Origin: JALOLV01 sp046295175
GTDB lineage: Bacteria > Bacteroidota > Bacteroidia > Cytophagales > Spirosomataceae
Assembly: GCA_046295175.1 (NCBI GenBank)
Contig: JBKBNY010000009.1
Span: 124,001-188,000 of the forward strand
Direction of reading: 5' to 3'
Length of the DNA: 64,000 bases
Part shown: positions 51,459 to 59,743 of the stretch, one piece after another
Numbering within the stretch: position 1 is the first letter of the stretch
Layout of the letters: every line of letters starts with the position of its first letter
Notes under the pieces: model-generated
Told to the model about the DNA's origin: nothing
What the model saw: only the letters and a program-made list of their open reading frames with translations
Database searches by the model: none
Made by a program: the position numbers and the translations under genes

Positions 51459-53939
51459 CTAATTCTTTGTATCAACAATTGATAGCATCTGCACAGCCTT
51501 TGCCAAAAGATTGCTCGAAGGGTATCCTTGAATGAAATCTTTCAATCCCTGCACATACAACTCTTTTTTCTCTGTTTTGGCTAAAAGAATTATTCGCAAC
51601 ATAGCAAATTTATCTTCTATACTTGTGCCGGTGTATGTTACTAAGCCTTCTTCTGCCATAATCAATGCCGAATCGAAACTTTCGTTTTCATACATTTTAA
51701 AGGCTTGCGAATAAACTGTATGAGCTTTTGACTCTGTATCGCTTGTGACTTGCGTGTTACCTCTCAATAGTTGTCTTGCATAAGTTGAGGTAGGGTATTT
51801 TGTCATTAATGTCTGTCTAAATGGGCTTGATGCTTGATTATCAGATAGTAATGTCAAAAAATACAAAGCTTCTGGTTCGTGTTGGGTTTCTGGAAACCTA
51901 AATAATAAAGTCGTGAAGGCATCACGAGCGTTATCGGGTTCATTAAACTGTAACTTATAAATCTTACCTAAATGATAGTAAGCCTCCTCAACTTTCTTTT
52001 TCGATGCAGCCAATTTCTCTGGTGTTGTCGGAATCGCCGCCATCATTTCTTTTTTCTTATCCTCCATCGCTTTCGCTTCGGCAAGAGCTTTTTGTTTTTC
52101 GGCTTCTTCTTTACTTGCTTGCGAATCAACCTTTGGGGCTTCGCTACCGACTACACTTCTTTCGATTTTAACCGAAATTGACCCCGCTTCTTTATCTCTA
52201 CGACGCCAGTTATCATCCAATTGTCGGCTTCCCCAAATTTGCATAAACTCGGTTTTGCCTCTTGAAACCTGAATTGGGTCATACAGCACCCAACGCTTCT
52301 CATTGGAATTAGACACACTTATTGCGGCAGTGTTGCTTTTGGCTGCTAATTTTTGTGCTAATTCAAGCTGTTTTTTTTCTTCTTCTTGTTTTTGCTTGAT
52401 GGCACGTTCGAGCGTTTGGTCGAGTGCGAGTGGATTCATCGCAGCCAATTTTTGCAAACTATCCTCTAAAATAATGGTGTTTCGATATTTTACGAAGTCA
52501 GATAAAGACATTGCTCGCCTTGTAATTCTTTCGTAATCGGGTGAATTTTTAGGTAGTTCGACCAATGTACTGTCGTAATACAAACTGGCATCACTGTATT
52601 TTTGAAGCTGATTATAGTGTAATTCGGCCAATTCGAGATAACTAAATGCTTTTTGAGTTGGATTATTCGTGGCGTTTTGAATCGATGAATTAAAATACTG
52701 AATCGCTTTTTGGTAATCTCCTTTCTTGACTTCGAGTTTACCCATTGTTGCATAAATTTTATCTTTCAAATCGCTGTTTTTACGGTCTTTGAGCATCTGA
52801 GCAAAACTCTCTTGGATATTTACGCTACTTCCTCGTTTCGATGCCGATGCCAAAAGTGCATTGAGTCGAGCATAAAATTCTAAATCATAATTTGGGCGAT
52901 TATTGGCAACCGCCTGATAATGTGGCAAAGCCAAATCAGGGCGTTTGAGGTAATCATACATTTGTCCAGCCGCAAAATGAACTCGTGCTTTTTTCTCTGA
53001 TTTACTCATCAATTTGAGAGCTTCTTCGATGATTGCAACCGAGATAGGGTACTCTTCTTGGCGTTGGTGCAAATATGCCTTTACCAAATAATAATCGGCA
53101 GTATTTTTATCGTTGAGGTTTGATTCTTTTAAACTTTCGGCAACTTTTAGGGCTGACGGATAATCTTTTTGCTCAGTGTAGGCACGCATCAACCAAATCA
53201 TGGCGGCGTGTTTCTGGTTTTCGTCTTTACCGGTTGTGTTTAAGTATTTAAAAATCTCGATTGCGTTCAAAAAATCACCTTTGTACATTCGGGCTTTTCC
53301 GAGAAGAAGATAGGCTTCATCGAGGTATTTTGAATTTGAATGGCGTTCGGCAATGAGCGAAGTTTTCTTGATGACTTCATCAATTTGTGTTTTGGGACTT
53401 CCTGTCAGGATGTCAAAACCAGTTTTTTTGCCAATATCTTCGGCTGCGTTGAGTCCATTTTGGACATTGCCCAGACCTTGCTGAGTTTGTTGAAAACCGC
53501 TACTTCTATTTTGTTGTGTATTTAATCCACCACTTGAATTTCCAAAGGTTGAAATCGAAGCACTATTTCCGTTGCCTAAATCTCGACGCAGGCTGTTTTC
53601 ACTAACTTGAGTATTTCCGAAAGATTGCCCTAAACCACCCGAATTCGCATTACCCAATCCTCCTGCACCCATATTCCCAAAATTAAGAGCATCTCCTCCC
53701 GAACTTTCGAGCAAAGTTGAGTCAATAGGCATCAGAACGGGCAAAAGTCCGCTATAATTTTCGGTATAATTTCGGTTAATTCCTTTTTCGGCGTATTTCA
53801 TGCCTTCACGAGCAATGATTAGCGAATTAAACTTGGCGTTTGTATTATGCCATGCTTTACTCACTGGATTATTGCTAAATTGAGAGCAAGACGCAGCCAC
53901 AATGGCTACTACACTTATGGTAAATACTCTTGATTTCAA
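51459..53939 (-). CDS. sprE: SprE/PorW-like TPR lipoprotein of type IX secretion and gliding
   Basis: 826 aa from a TTG start; no in-frame ATG lies close upstream. Lipobox AASC (Cys18) gives a lipoprotein. The first mature part (SKAWHNTNAKFNSLIIA, YTENYSGLLPV) matches the SprE/PorW opening. Then follow an unusual Gly/Asn/Ser/Gln-rich stretch (about 83-160), many TPR units (about 175-480), a charged KQEEEKK segment and a further TPR block at the C-terminus (690-820). SprE/PorW is needed for type IX secretion and, in gliding species, motility. No other gld/por/spr gene is in the window. Confidence 0.82.
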   Translation of the reverse strand: MKSRVFTISVVAIVAASCSQFSNNPVSKAWHNTNAKFNSLIIAREGMKYAEKGINRNYTENYSGLLPVLMPIDSTLLESSGGDALNFGNMGAGGLGNANSGGLGQSFGNTQVSENSLRRDLGNGNSASISTFGNSSGGLNTQQNRSSGFQQTQQGLGNVQNGLNAAEDIGKKTGFDILTGSPKTQIDEVIKKTSLIAERHSNSKYLDEAYLLLGKARMYKGDFLNAIEIFKYLNTTGKDENQKHAAMIWLMRAYTEQKDYPSALKVAESLKESNLNDKNTADYYLVKAYLHQRQEEYPISVAIIEEALKLMSKSEKKARVHFAAGQMYDYLKRPDLALPHYQAVANNRPNYDLEFYARLNALLASASKRGSSVNIQESFAQMLKDRKNSDLKDKIYATMGKLEVKKGDYQKAIQYFNSSIQNATNNPTQKAFSYLELAELHYNQLQKYSDASLYYDSTLVELPKNSPDYERITRRAMSLSDFVKYRNTIILEDSLQKLAAMNPLALDQTLERAIKQKQEEEKKQLELAQKLAAKSNTAAISVSNSNEKRWVLYDPIQVSRGKTEFMQIWGSRQLDDNWRRRDKEAGSISVKIERSVVGSEAPKVDSQASKEEAEKQKALAEAKAMEDKKKEMMAAIPTTPEKLAASKKKVEEAYYHLGKIYKLQFNEPDNARDAFTTLLFRFPETQHEPEALYFLTLLSDNQASSPFRQTLMTKYPTSTYARQLLRGNTQVTSDTESKAHTVYSQAFKMYENESFDSALIMAEEGLVTYTGTSIEDKFAMLRIILLAKTEKKELYVQGLKDFIQGYPSSNLLAKAVQMLSIVDTKN

Positions 53940-54098
53940 GGTGTATTGAGCGATTTATTATGTATGTTGTATCGAGAATTCTGTACATTTAACGTACAAA
54001 ATCGTTTGAAAAGTATCTAAATTGATGCCAAATTAATCATTTGCACTCGTCGATATATTGCTTTCTCTATTTGTCAATAGTTAATTATTGTAAAAGTG

Positions 54099-54109
54099 TT
54101 GATAATCAA
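54099..54109. promoter_or_regulatory. TTGATAATCAA motif upstream of sprE
   Basis: Exact copy about 160 nt upstream of the sprE start. Confidence 0.4.
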
Positions 54110-54132
54110 GTGTTTATGTTTTTTTATTAAGG

Positions 54133-54152
54133 ATTAACTATTTTCAATTAAC
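54133..54152. repeat. 20-nt intergenic repeat, copy 2
   Basis: 19 of 20 bases identical to 15161-15180. Confidence 0.6.
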
Positions 54153-54193
54153 CAATTTTTTCGATAAATTATCTTATTCTGAATAATTTCCCC

Positions 54194-54952
54194 TTAAAGA
54201 ATTTGTGCCAGTTTGCCTTCGGCGGTTTTCATGGTGTATTCATAACCAATTTTGTATAATTCTTTGGCTTTGGTCACGTTAAATCCATCAAACTTATATA
54301 GTTCGGGTGGTTCGATTGCCAAATTGCATTTTTTTAGTTTCTGAATCGAATTATTGCGGATGGCGATATGAAGGCTTTTTGAAAGCACATCTTTCATCGA
54401 ATTGATTGGCATACCTTCGCCGATTGGCATCACATTTACACCAATTATAAAATCACAAGTAGATTCGAGTGGTTCAATCGGAATGTTATTCAATACCCCA
54501 CCATCAATCAATAATCGGTCTTGGTAACGAATAGGCTCGAAGATTCCGGGTAGGCAGCAAGAGGCAAGAATTGGTTTGATTAACTCGCCGTTATCAAAAT
54601 AGACAACTTCTCCTTTTTCGATGTCGGTTGCGGTAATGGTGAGAGGTAATTTCAATCCCTCAAACGAATCATGAGGCATATATTTGGCAAAAATTGCCTG
54701 TGCTGATTCGATTTTGAATAGCCCGAATCGATTAAATGCTGGTTTTAGATTCCTTAAAATACTGGTTGATAAGATTATATCAAGAATGAATTCGGGAGAA
54801 TATCCTGCGGCGGTCATCGAACCCACGATTGACCCAGCACTCGTACCCGCAATAGCATCTGGTTTGATTCCTAATTCGCTTAGGGCTTTAATGACGCCCA
54901 AATGAGCAATTCCTTTTGCTCCTCCACCCGATAACGCTAAACCAATTTTCAT
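54194..54952 (-). CDS. Patatin-like phospholipase (RssA type)
   Basis: 252 aa. Catalytic dyad Ser38 in GTSAGS and Asp150 in DGGVLNN; oxyanion hole GGGAKG (residues 9-14). No signal peptide and short length match the RssA-like cytoplasmic patatins, which hydrolyse lipid acyl esters. It stands alone; a promoter is likely between 54953 and 55058. Confidence 0.88.
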   Translation of the reverse strand: MKIGLALSGGGAKGIAHLGVIKALSELGIKPDAIAGTSAGSIVGSMTAAGYSPEFILDIILSTSILRNLKPAFNRFGLFKIESAQAIFAKYMPHDSFEGLKLPLTITATDIEKGEVVYFDNGELIKPILASCCLPGIFEPIRYQDRLLIDGGVLNNIPIEPLESTCDFIIGVNVMPIGEGMPINSMKDVLSKSLHIAIRNNSIQKLKKCNLAIEPPELYKFDGFNVTKAKELYKIGYEYTMKTAEGKLAQIL

Positions 54953-55058
54953 TTGTCAATGTGTAAAGTTGTTTAGCAAAAGTATTGTTTTTTAGGTGAT
55001 TATCAAACAAATACCAACAAGACAAAAAAGAGGGGAGATTTACTCGCCTCACATCTTC

Positions 55059-55727
55059 TCATTTTTGAAGTTTTGTAATCATAGTTCCGCCCATCAAACT
55101 ACCTTTTCGGTACGATTCGGTTTTGACAATCCCGACGTTTGGGGCAAACCATTCAATCGAGTCAACCGTAAAACTCATGACTGTTTTCATAAAAACAGTA
55201 CTCGTTATTTTGTAGCATTCCCAAGTACCAGCTGGAGTAGTGATGCTTTCTTTGGCTTCTACTTTTCGATTCGAAATCTTTAGATTGATTCCCATAATCC
55301 GCATGTTATCAATAAATGCCTCGCCCGTTAGTTCGTTTTCGGGTAATGTTTCACCAACCGACATTTTGTTTGGATACGAAATGTAAGAATCGCTAAGTTT
55401 CATTGACATATTTTTGAATCCTGATTGCTGCTCGGCAGGCATCATCGCTTTCATATCAACCGAAAATGCTCCGTTTACACATCTATAAATGCCCTCACCT
55501 TTGACAATTTCTTTGCCTTTTTTATCGAAATTGGTGGTAGCTACTTTAGATTCTCCACCCGAAACCGACAAAACCTTGTATTGAACCGTACCCGTTGGCT
55601 CACCTTTTTTATCGGTTATTGTCATCTCCATCGAGGCGTTGTTTGTAAATAAATGATAGGCATTACAATCTTGCGAGAATGTTCTGGTAGAAACCAAAAT
55701 TAGAAGGCTAAAAAGAAGTTTTTTCAT
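55059..55727 (-). CDS. Exported beta-rich protein (DUF3108/TapB-like)
   Basis: 222 aa with a signal peptide (cleavage near TFSQ, residue 19). The mature part is a repeated beta pattern with SMEMTITDKKGEPTGTVQYKV early and TPAGTWECYKITS late; the latter phrase recurs in DUF3108-like Bacteroidota proteins. Two cysteines (near 21 and 82) could pair. Probably a periplasmic or outer-membrane-associated lipid or ligand carrier, by fold analogy only. Monocistronic by layout. Confidence 0.62.
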   Translation of the reverse strand: MKKLLFSLLILVSTRTFSQDCNAYHLFTNNASMEMTITDKKGEPTGTVQYKVLSVSGGESKVATTNFDKKGKEIVKGEGIYRCVNGAFSVDMKAMMPAEQQSGFKNMSMKLSDSYISYPNKMSVGETLPENELTGEAFIDNMRIMGINLKISNRKVEAKESITTPAGTWECYKITSTVFMKTVMSFTVDSIEWFAPNVGIVKTESYRKGSLMGGTMITKLQK

Positions 55728-55890
55728 GGTTTTTGTAGATTAAAATCAAATCTATCTACTGATTATGTAAATAGAAAGATTTTGACCTAAATTTTACTGA
55801 ACGGTTTTTCATTGATATAATCAATAATCAAAAACTAAAAGATTTACGTTTATAGGTTACTAAAAACCTTTAAATACAAAATTGACATTT

Positions 55891-56334
55891 ATGAAGAAAA
55901 TCGCTTTTTTAATCACAGTTCTTTTTTTTAGCTCATTTATTAGTTTTGCTAATAATCCAGACGCAATTTTAGGTGTATGGAAAAATGGTGAAGGCACTGG
56001 GCTTGTTCAGATTTATAAAAAAGGGGATAAATATTACGGCAAAATTGTTTGGCTTAAAGTTGCCAATAATGCCGATGGCACTCCACGAACTGATATTAAT
56101 AATCCTGACGAAAAATTAAAAACTCGACCTTTGAAAGGACTCGAAAACCTTAGAGATTTTAAACACTCTGGTGAGAAAAAATGGGAGGGAGGTCAAATTT
56201 ATGACCCAAAAACTGGGAATGATTACAGTTGCGAAATGACTCTTGTTGATGATAATACACTCGAAGTAAGAGGTTTTATTGGAATTTCGTTGTTTGGCCG
56301 CACTGATGTTTGGAAACGACAAGTAAAGAAATAA
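55891..56334 (+). CDS. DUF2147 exported protein
   Basis: 147 aa from the ATG at 55891 (an in-frame TTG three codons earlier is less likely). Signal peptide ends near SFAN. DUF2147 signatures: DAILGVWKNGEGTG, YYGKIVWLK, NNPDEKLKTRPL, GGQIYDPKTGNDYSC and GRTDVWKR. The family is a small beta-barrel (lipocalin-like) exported protein of unknown role, common in Bacteroidota. Confidence 0.87.
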   Translation: MKKIAFLITVLFFSSFISFANNPDAILGVWKNGEGTGLVQIYKKGDKYYGKIVWLKVANNADGTPRTDINNPDEKLKTRPLKGLENLRDFKHSGEKKWEGGQIYDPKTGNDYSCEMTLVDDNTLEVRGFIGISLFGRTDVWKRQVKK

Positions 56335-56343
56335 TTGAAAAAG

Positions 56344-56371
56344 AAATGGGAGGCTCAAGAACCTCCCATTT
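56344..56371. terminator. Bidirectional terminator
   Basis: AAATGGGAGG and CCTCCCATTT arms with an 8-nt loop, followed by T residues; preceded by A-rich sequence. It lies between the DUF2147 gene and a convergent gene. Confidence 0.8.
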
Positions 56372-56375
56372 TTGT

Positions 56376-57380
56376 TTAAGGACTTACCAAGTTTAAACTT
56401 ATATTGAAGTAAAACGGATTTTGTAACGTATTCGAAATAATCGCTAATTCGTTCTTTGCTGGATTCTGCGTACTAAAGACATTGAATCTACCATTTACAC
56501 GCATACCTGCTTGGGCCGATAACCAAATGAAATTCTTGATTTGTCGCTCATACGAAATTCTCGGTTTTATTTCACCTCTTCTCAAATAGCCATTGTTTTC
56601 ACCTAAATAGTATGTATTTCCTTCGAGTTCGTAACCTAAAAGTAGCATTGAGGTTGTCCCGAAATTTCGTCTCACTGCCGCACGCGATGGCAACAATACT
56701 TCGAGTCCCCACTTAGGGTTAAAAGTTCTATTGTACATAAAAACTGGTACGTAAATCAATTCGCCAAGTCGATAGGTGCGAGCTGCACCGATTCCCCACA
56801 TCAAATTATCGCTTTTTTTCCAACCATAAATCGCAGCGGCACTGTATGTCATTTGTTTTGAATTTATCTCATTCAAGTTTCGGTAAGTACCATTCAAATC
56901 TGCATTTCCTTGGAAAATCAAGAAGTTTTTATCGTTCAAAGGTTTAAAAATCGTAGCATTTACGCCAGTAGTTCGTAAACCATTCTCAAAAAGGTTAGTC
57001 TTGAATTCTGATGATGAGGTATGATGTCCTCGGTCGAAGCTGGTATTCCAATAAGTTAATCCAAGACTTAAAATAAAGTTTGACCTCGAAATAACTGGGG
57101 TATTAAAAGCCAAGCGTAATCCTCGTGCTGAGCTGACATTGCTATGTAGAGGTTTTGCACTGCTTACAACATTACTCGAACTAATATCAAAAGGTGTTTG
57201 TAATTCATAACCAACCGAAATAAATCTGGTTGGACTAAGATAAAGTACTTTTTGAGTGCAAAATGTTTTAATTTTTTTGTCGTCGGCATCGCCATATTCC
57301 GAGAAATCATCTACAGCAGTGGTATCGGTTTGGGCTAATGCCTTAATGCTTAGGGCAAAAAAGAATAAGATTTTTTTCAT
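56376..57380 (-). CDS. Probable outer-membrane beta-barrel protein
   Basis: 334 aa with a signal peptide (cleavage at ALAQ, residue 17). After an acidic N-terminal segment, the sequence alternates short amphipathic strands ending in aromatic residues (ISVGYELQTPF, LSLGLTYW, LLLGYELEGNTYYLG), and the last residues FYFNISLNLVSP suit a barrel end. DUF6268-type barrels are a possible match but I cannot confirm. It stands alone downstream of purN in the same direction. Confidence 0.65.
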   Translation of the reverse strand: MKKILFFFALSIKALAQTDTTAVDDFSEYGDADDKKIKTFCTQKVLYLSPTRFISVGYELQTPFDISSSNVVSSAKPLHSNVSSARGLRLAFNTPVISRSNFILSLGLTYWNTSFDRGHHTSSSEFKTNLFENGLRTTGVNATIFKPLNDKNFLIFQGNADLNGTYRNLNEINSKQMTYSAAAIYGWKKSDNLMWGIGAARTYRLGELIYVPVFMYNRTFNPKWGLEVLLPSRAAVRRNFGTTSMLLLGYELEGNTYYLGENNGYLRRGEIKPRISYERQIKNFIWLSAQAGMRVNGRFNVFSTQNPAKNELAIISNTLQNPFYFNISLNLVSP

Positions 57381-57447
57381 TTGAGATTTTGTCGTTGATT
57401 AATTTACGTATAACCTCAAAAAGTACACTTTTGCTTATTGATTCTAT

Positions 57448-58026
57448 CTATTGCTTAATGTTCATATTTTTAATCAACTCTTCAATTACCTTCGGAAAAT
57501 GCTGATGTTCAAGGATTTGTACCTTATGTGCCACGTCTTCTGGGGTGTCTGTTGCAGAGACTTCGCATGAGGCTTGGAAGATAATTCCGCCTTCGTCGTA
57601 GTGTTCGTTTACGTAATGTATCGTAATCCCAGATTGGGTTTCTTTGTTTGCCACTACGGCTTCGTGTACAAAATGCCCCCACATACCCTTGCCACCGTAT
57701 TTTGGCAATAAAGCAGGGTGAATATTAATAATTTTATTTGGATAAGCCTTCACTAAGTATTCAGGAATCAACCAAAGGAAACCTGCCAAAATGATTAAAT
57801 CTATTTCTTGTTTTTGAAGAATTGCTAAAATTTTCTCCGTTTTAGAGAATGTATATTTATCAAAAATGAGCGTAGGAATATGGAGCTTTCTTCCTCTTTC
57901 GATAACTCCTGCTTGAGGATTATTTGTTAAGAATAATTCGATACTAACAGATTGATTTTCAGAGAAATACTCTGTAATTCTTTGGGCATTTGAACCAGAA
58001 CCCGATGCAAAAATGGCAATTTTCAT
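57448..58026 (-). CDS. purN: Phosphoribosylglycinamide formyltransferase PurN
   Basis: 192 aa with the glycinamide ribonucleotide formyltransferase signatures: FASGSGSNAQR, LAGFLWLIP, and the catalytic Asn101, His103 and Asp144 (NIHPALLPKYGGKG, HYDEGGII). It transfers formyl from 10-formyl-THF to GAR in purine synthesis. The start codon is 1 nt from the stop of the upstream 155-aa gene, so it is translated as part of an operon with that gene, an unusual neighbour for purN. Confidence 0.93.
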   Translation of the reverse strand: MKIAIFASGSGSNAQRITEYFSENQSVSIELFLTNNPQAGVIERGRKLHIPTLIFDKYTFSKTEKILAILQKQEIDLIILAGFLWLIPEYLVKAYPNKIINIHPALLPKYGGKGMWGHFVHEAVVANKETQSGITIHYVNEHYDEGGIIFQASCEVSATDTPEDVAHKVQILEHQHFPKVIEELIKNMNIKQ

Positions 58027-58027
58027 T

Positions 58028-58495
58028 TTATTTTAAATTATTACCGATTCTATCAAAAGAATCTTTGATTTCTTCAATAAAGGGATTATTTATAGCAGTT
58101 ATCAGCGACAGATATAGATTTTCTTCATAAACTCGGTCTATTTTGACAAAGAGTTTGTTACTATGTCTTTTGAACCAAATATCAAAAAGTTTATTTCGAT
58201 ACCTCTCACGTTTATCAGATTGGTCGCATGTAAAAATGATTATATTTCGATTATCTCTAAAGAACTCGGAGATAATATTTACTATTGTAAGCTCAATGCG
58301 TTTATCGAAGACTGGATTTATACTTGTAGGTGGGCTAAGATGAAATCCAAAGACTTTTAAGTATTTTGAAAAAGAATAACCAGGAAGATAGATTTCGCCG
58401 TCAATGAAATAGACTTCGTAAGTGAGATGTTCTTCGGTTAAAAAATGATATGAATTGTTATTTTTGAAGTATGGATACGTTTCTTGATTGAGCAT
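58028..58495 (-). CDS. DUF6169-like protein
   Basis: 155 aa, cytoplasmic. Opens MLNQETYPYFKNNNSYHFLT, then a YEVYFIDGEIYLPGY segment, FGFHLSP and IVNIISEFFRDNRNIIIFTCDQSD, and a basic middle (KRERYRNKLFDIWFKRH). By memory this resembles DUF6169 of Bacteroidota, whose function is unknown. Its first 38 nt overlap a 51-aa ORF in another frame, and purN follows after 1 nt. The conserved layout and basic patch would suit nucleic-acid or nucleotide binding, but this is speculation. Confidence 0.7.
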   Translation of the reverse strand: MLNQETYPYFKNNNSYHFLTEEHLTYEVYFIDGEIYLPGYSFSKYLKVFGFHLSPPTSINPVFDKRIELTIVNIISEFFRDNRNIIIFTCDQSDKRERYRNKLFDIWFKRHSNKLFVKIDRVYEENLYLSLITAINNPFIEEIKDSFDRIGNNLK

Positions 58496-58613
58496 TCTTA
58501 ATCTTTCGAGTTCTCTGTTTATTGAATTCGCTTACTCCAATTTCGCTAATTTTCTTTTGGTCTGCCGCAATCTCTTTCGCGACTTTGTGCCAATCAATTC
58601 TTTGCAAAGCCAT
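58458..58613 (-). CDS. 51-aa ORF overlapping the DUF6169-like gene
   Basis: ATG at 58613, TAA at 58458. The peptide begins MALQRIDWHKVAKEIAADQ and ends with a basic NKQRTRKIKNAQSRN tail; it is helical and charged, with no membrane segment. A TAACTTTA box on the minus strand (58637-58630) lies 17 nt before the ATG, suggesting its own promoter and short leader. The 38-nt overlap implies coupled translation with the DUF6169-like protein, as in many two-protein modules. No homologue is known to me. Confidence 0.6.
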   Translation of the reverse strand: MALQRIDWHKVAKEIAADQKKISEIGVSEFNKQRTRKIKNAQSRNVSILQK

Positions 58614-58646
58614 CTGATTAATGTTTTTGTAAAGTTAAATAAAAAA

Positions 58647-59513
58647 TTAAATAAAAACCATACTCGCAACCCCTATTAGCATGATTGCTTTACAGACGGC
58701 ACTCAAATACCCAAAATCTCTTTTTTTGTCAGCTCTATAAATTTTGGCAGTAAGCCAAGAAATCGGTAGCATCAACACCAAAAACACTATGGTAAGTTTG
58801 GTATTTTGGAGCGAGTAAGCCATCGAAAATAGTATGACTACAAAACTACTAATAAAAATATAAAGTAGGATTTTGGTTCGTCTAAATCCCCAAATGATTG
58901 GGAGTGTTCGGCAGCCATGTCTGGCATCGCCTCTGATGTCCTCCATGTCCTTGATTATTTCTCGAATCAATGAAATCGAAAACGCAAAAAGGGCATAAAT
59001 GTAAACTTCACTCTCGTGTTTCTTAAAATAAATACCTACAACAATCAGCGAAAGTGCCGTTAGAAATGCTACCAATAAGTTGCCAATAAACGCCTGCCGT
59101 TTGTATCTTTCGGAGTAAAACCACAAAAAAGAAACCGCAAAAAAATCTAACAAAAAGATTTTGAGACTGAGCCATAAACCAATCAATATACCCGTTGCGT
59201 TAAGGATTTGGTGTAAAATGATTGCCCAACGGCGTTTTAGTAACCGGCCAATGATTACCTCTTCGGGTTTGTTTATTAAATCTATCTTAATGTCGAAGTA
59301 ATCATTGATAATATAACCAGCTGCCGCAATACAAACCGTCGAAAAGCTCAGAGCCATCAATTTGAAATCGAAGATATAGGATTGGTAATTTTCGGGTGGG
59401 CCAATCAAAAAAATGCGAGTCATGTATTGTGTAAGAACAATAATGAGCAAGTTTTTGTATCGAATCAATTTTAGAAATCCAGCAATTGATTGGCTTAGGG
59501 TTGGCTTCTTCAT
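58647..59513 (-). CDS. UbiA-family prenyltransferase
   Basis: 288 aa from the ATG at 59513 (the open frame extends to a TTG at 59531, less likely). About nine membrane helices. First Asp-rich motif NDYFDIKID (70-78), second DMEDIRGD (about 190-197). UbiA enzymes join a polyprenyl chain to an aromatic or glycerol acceptor. The sequence style (NKPEEVIIGRLLKRRWAI) recalls the geranylgeranylglycerol-phosphate/UbiA branch of Bacteroidota rather than MenA. It precedes the 51-aa ORF by 33 nt and may lead that operon. Confidence 0.85.
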   Translation of the reverse strand: MKKPTLSQSIAGFLKLIRYKNLLIIVLTQYMTRIFLIGPPENYQSYIFDFKLMALSFSTVCIAAAGYIINDYFDIKIDLINKPEEVIIGRLLKRRWAIILHQILNATGILIGLWLSLKIFLLDFFAVSFLWFYSERYKRQAFIGNLLVAFLTALSLIVVGIYFKKHESEVYIYALFAFSISLIREIIKDMEDIRGDARHGCRTLPIIWGFRRTKILLYIFISSFVVILFSMAYSLQNTKLTIVFLVLMLPISWLTAKIYRADKKRDFGYLSAVCKAIMLIGVASMVFI

Positions 59514-59590
59514 ACTGTTCAAAGTTAGCAAAAAAACTAAAATTATTCTAAAGTTTTGATTTCTTAACGAAAATAGTTTAATGTATTTTG

Positions 59591-59601
59591 TTGATAATCA
59601 A
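59591..59601. promoter_or_regulatory. TTGATAATCAA motif between ubiA-like and bshA genes
   Basis: Copy in a divergent promoter region, with TTAATGTAT before and TG after, like the copy at 47343. Confidence 0.45.
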
Positions 59602-59743
59602 TGAATTAATGATTTATTATCCGTTTTTTATTAATTACTTAATCTGCTTTGGGATTTTTTTTTGCGATACTTTGTTCTCCATTAGAATCAATTTTGTCTA
59701 TATCTTAATTGATTCGCTCAATAAAACTTGATTTATTCAATAC

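Larger units (their letters stand above)
53940..54193. other. Intergenic region upstream of sprE
   Basis: AT-rich, holds a TTGATAATCAA motif (54099-54109) and the second copy of the 20-nt repeat ATTAACTATTTTCAATTAAC (54133-54152). A TAATTTG box on the minus strand lies near 54030. No gene seen. Confidence 0.5.
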
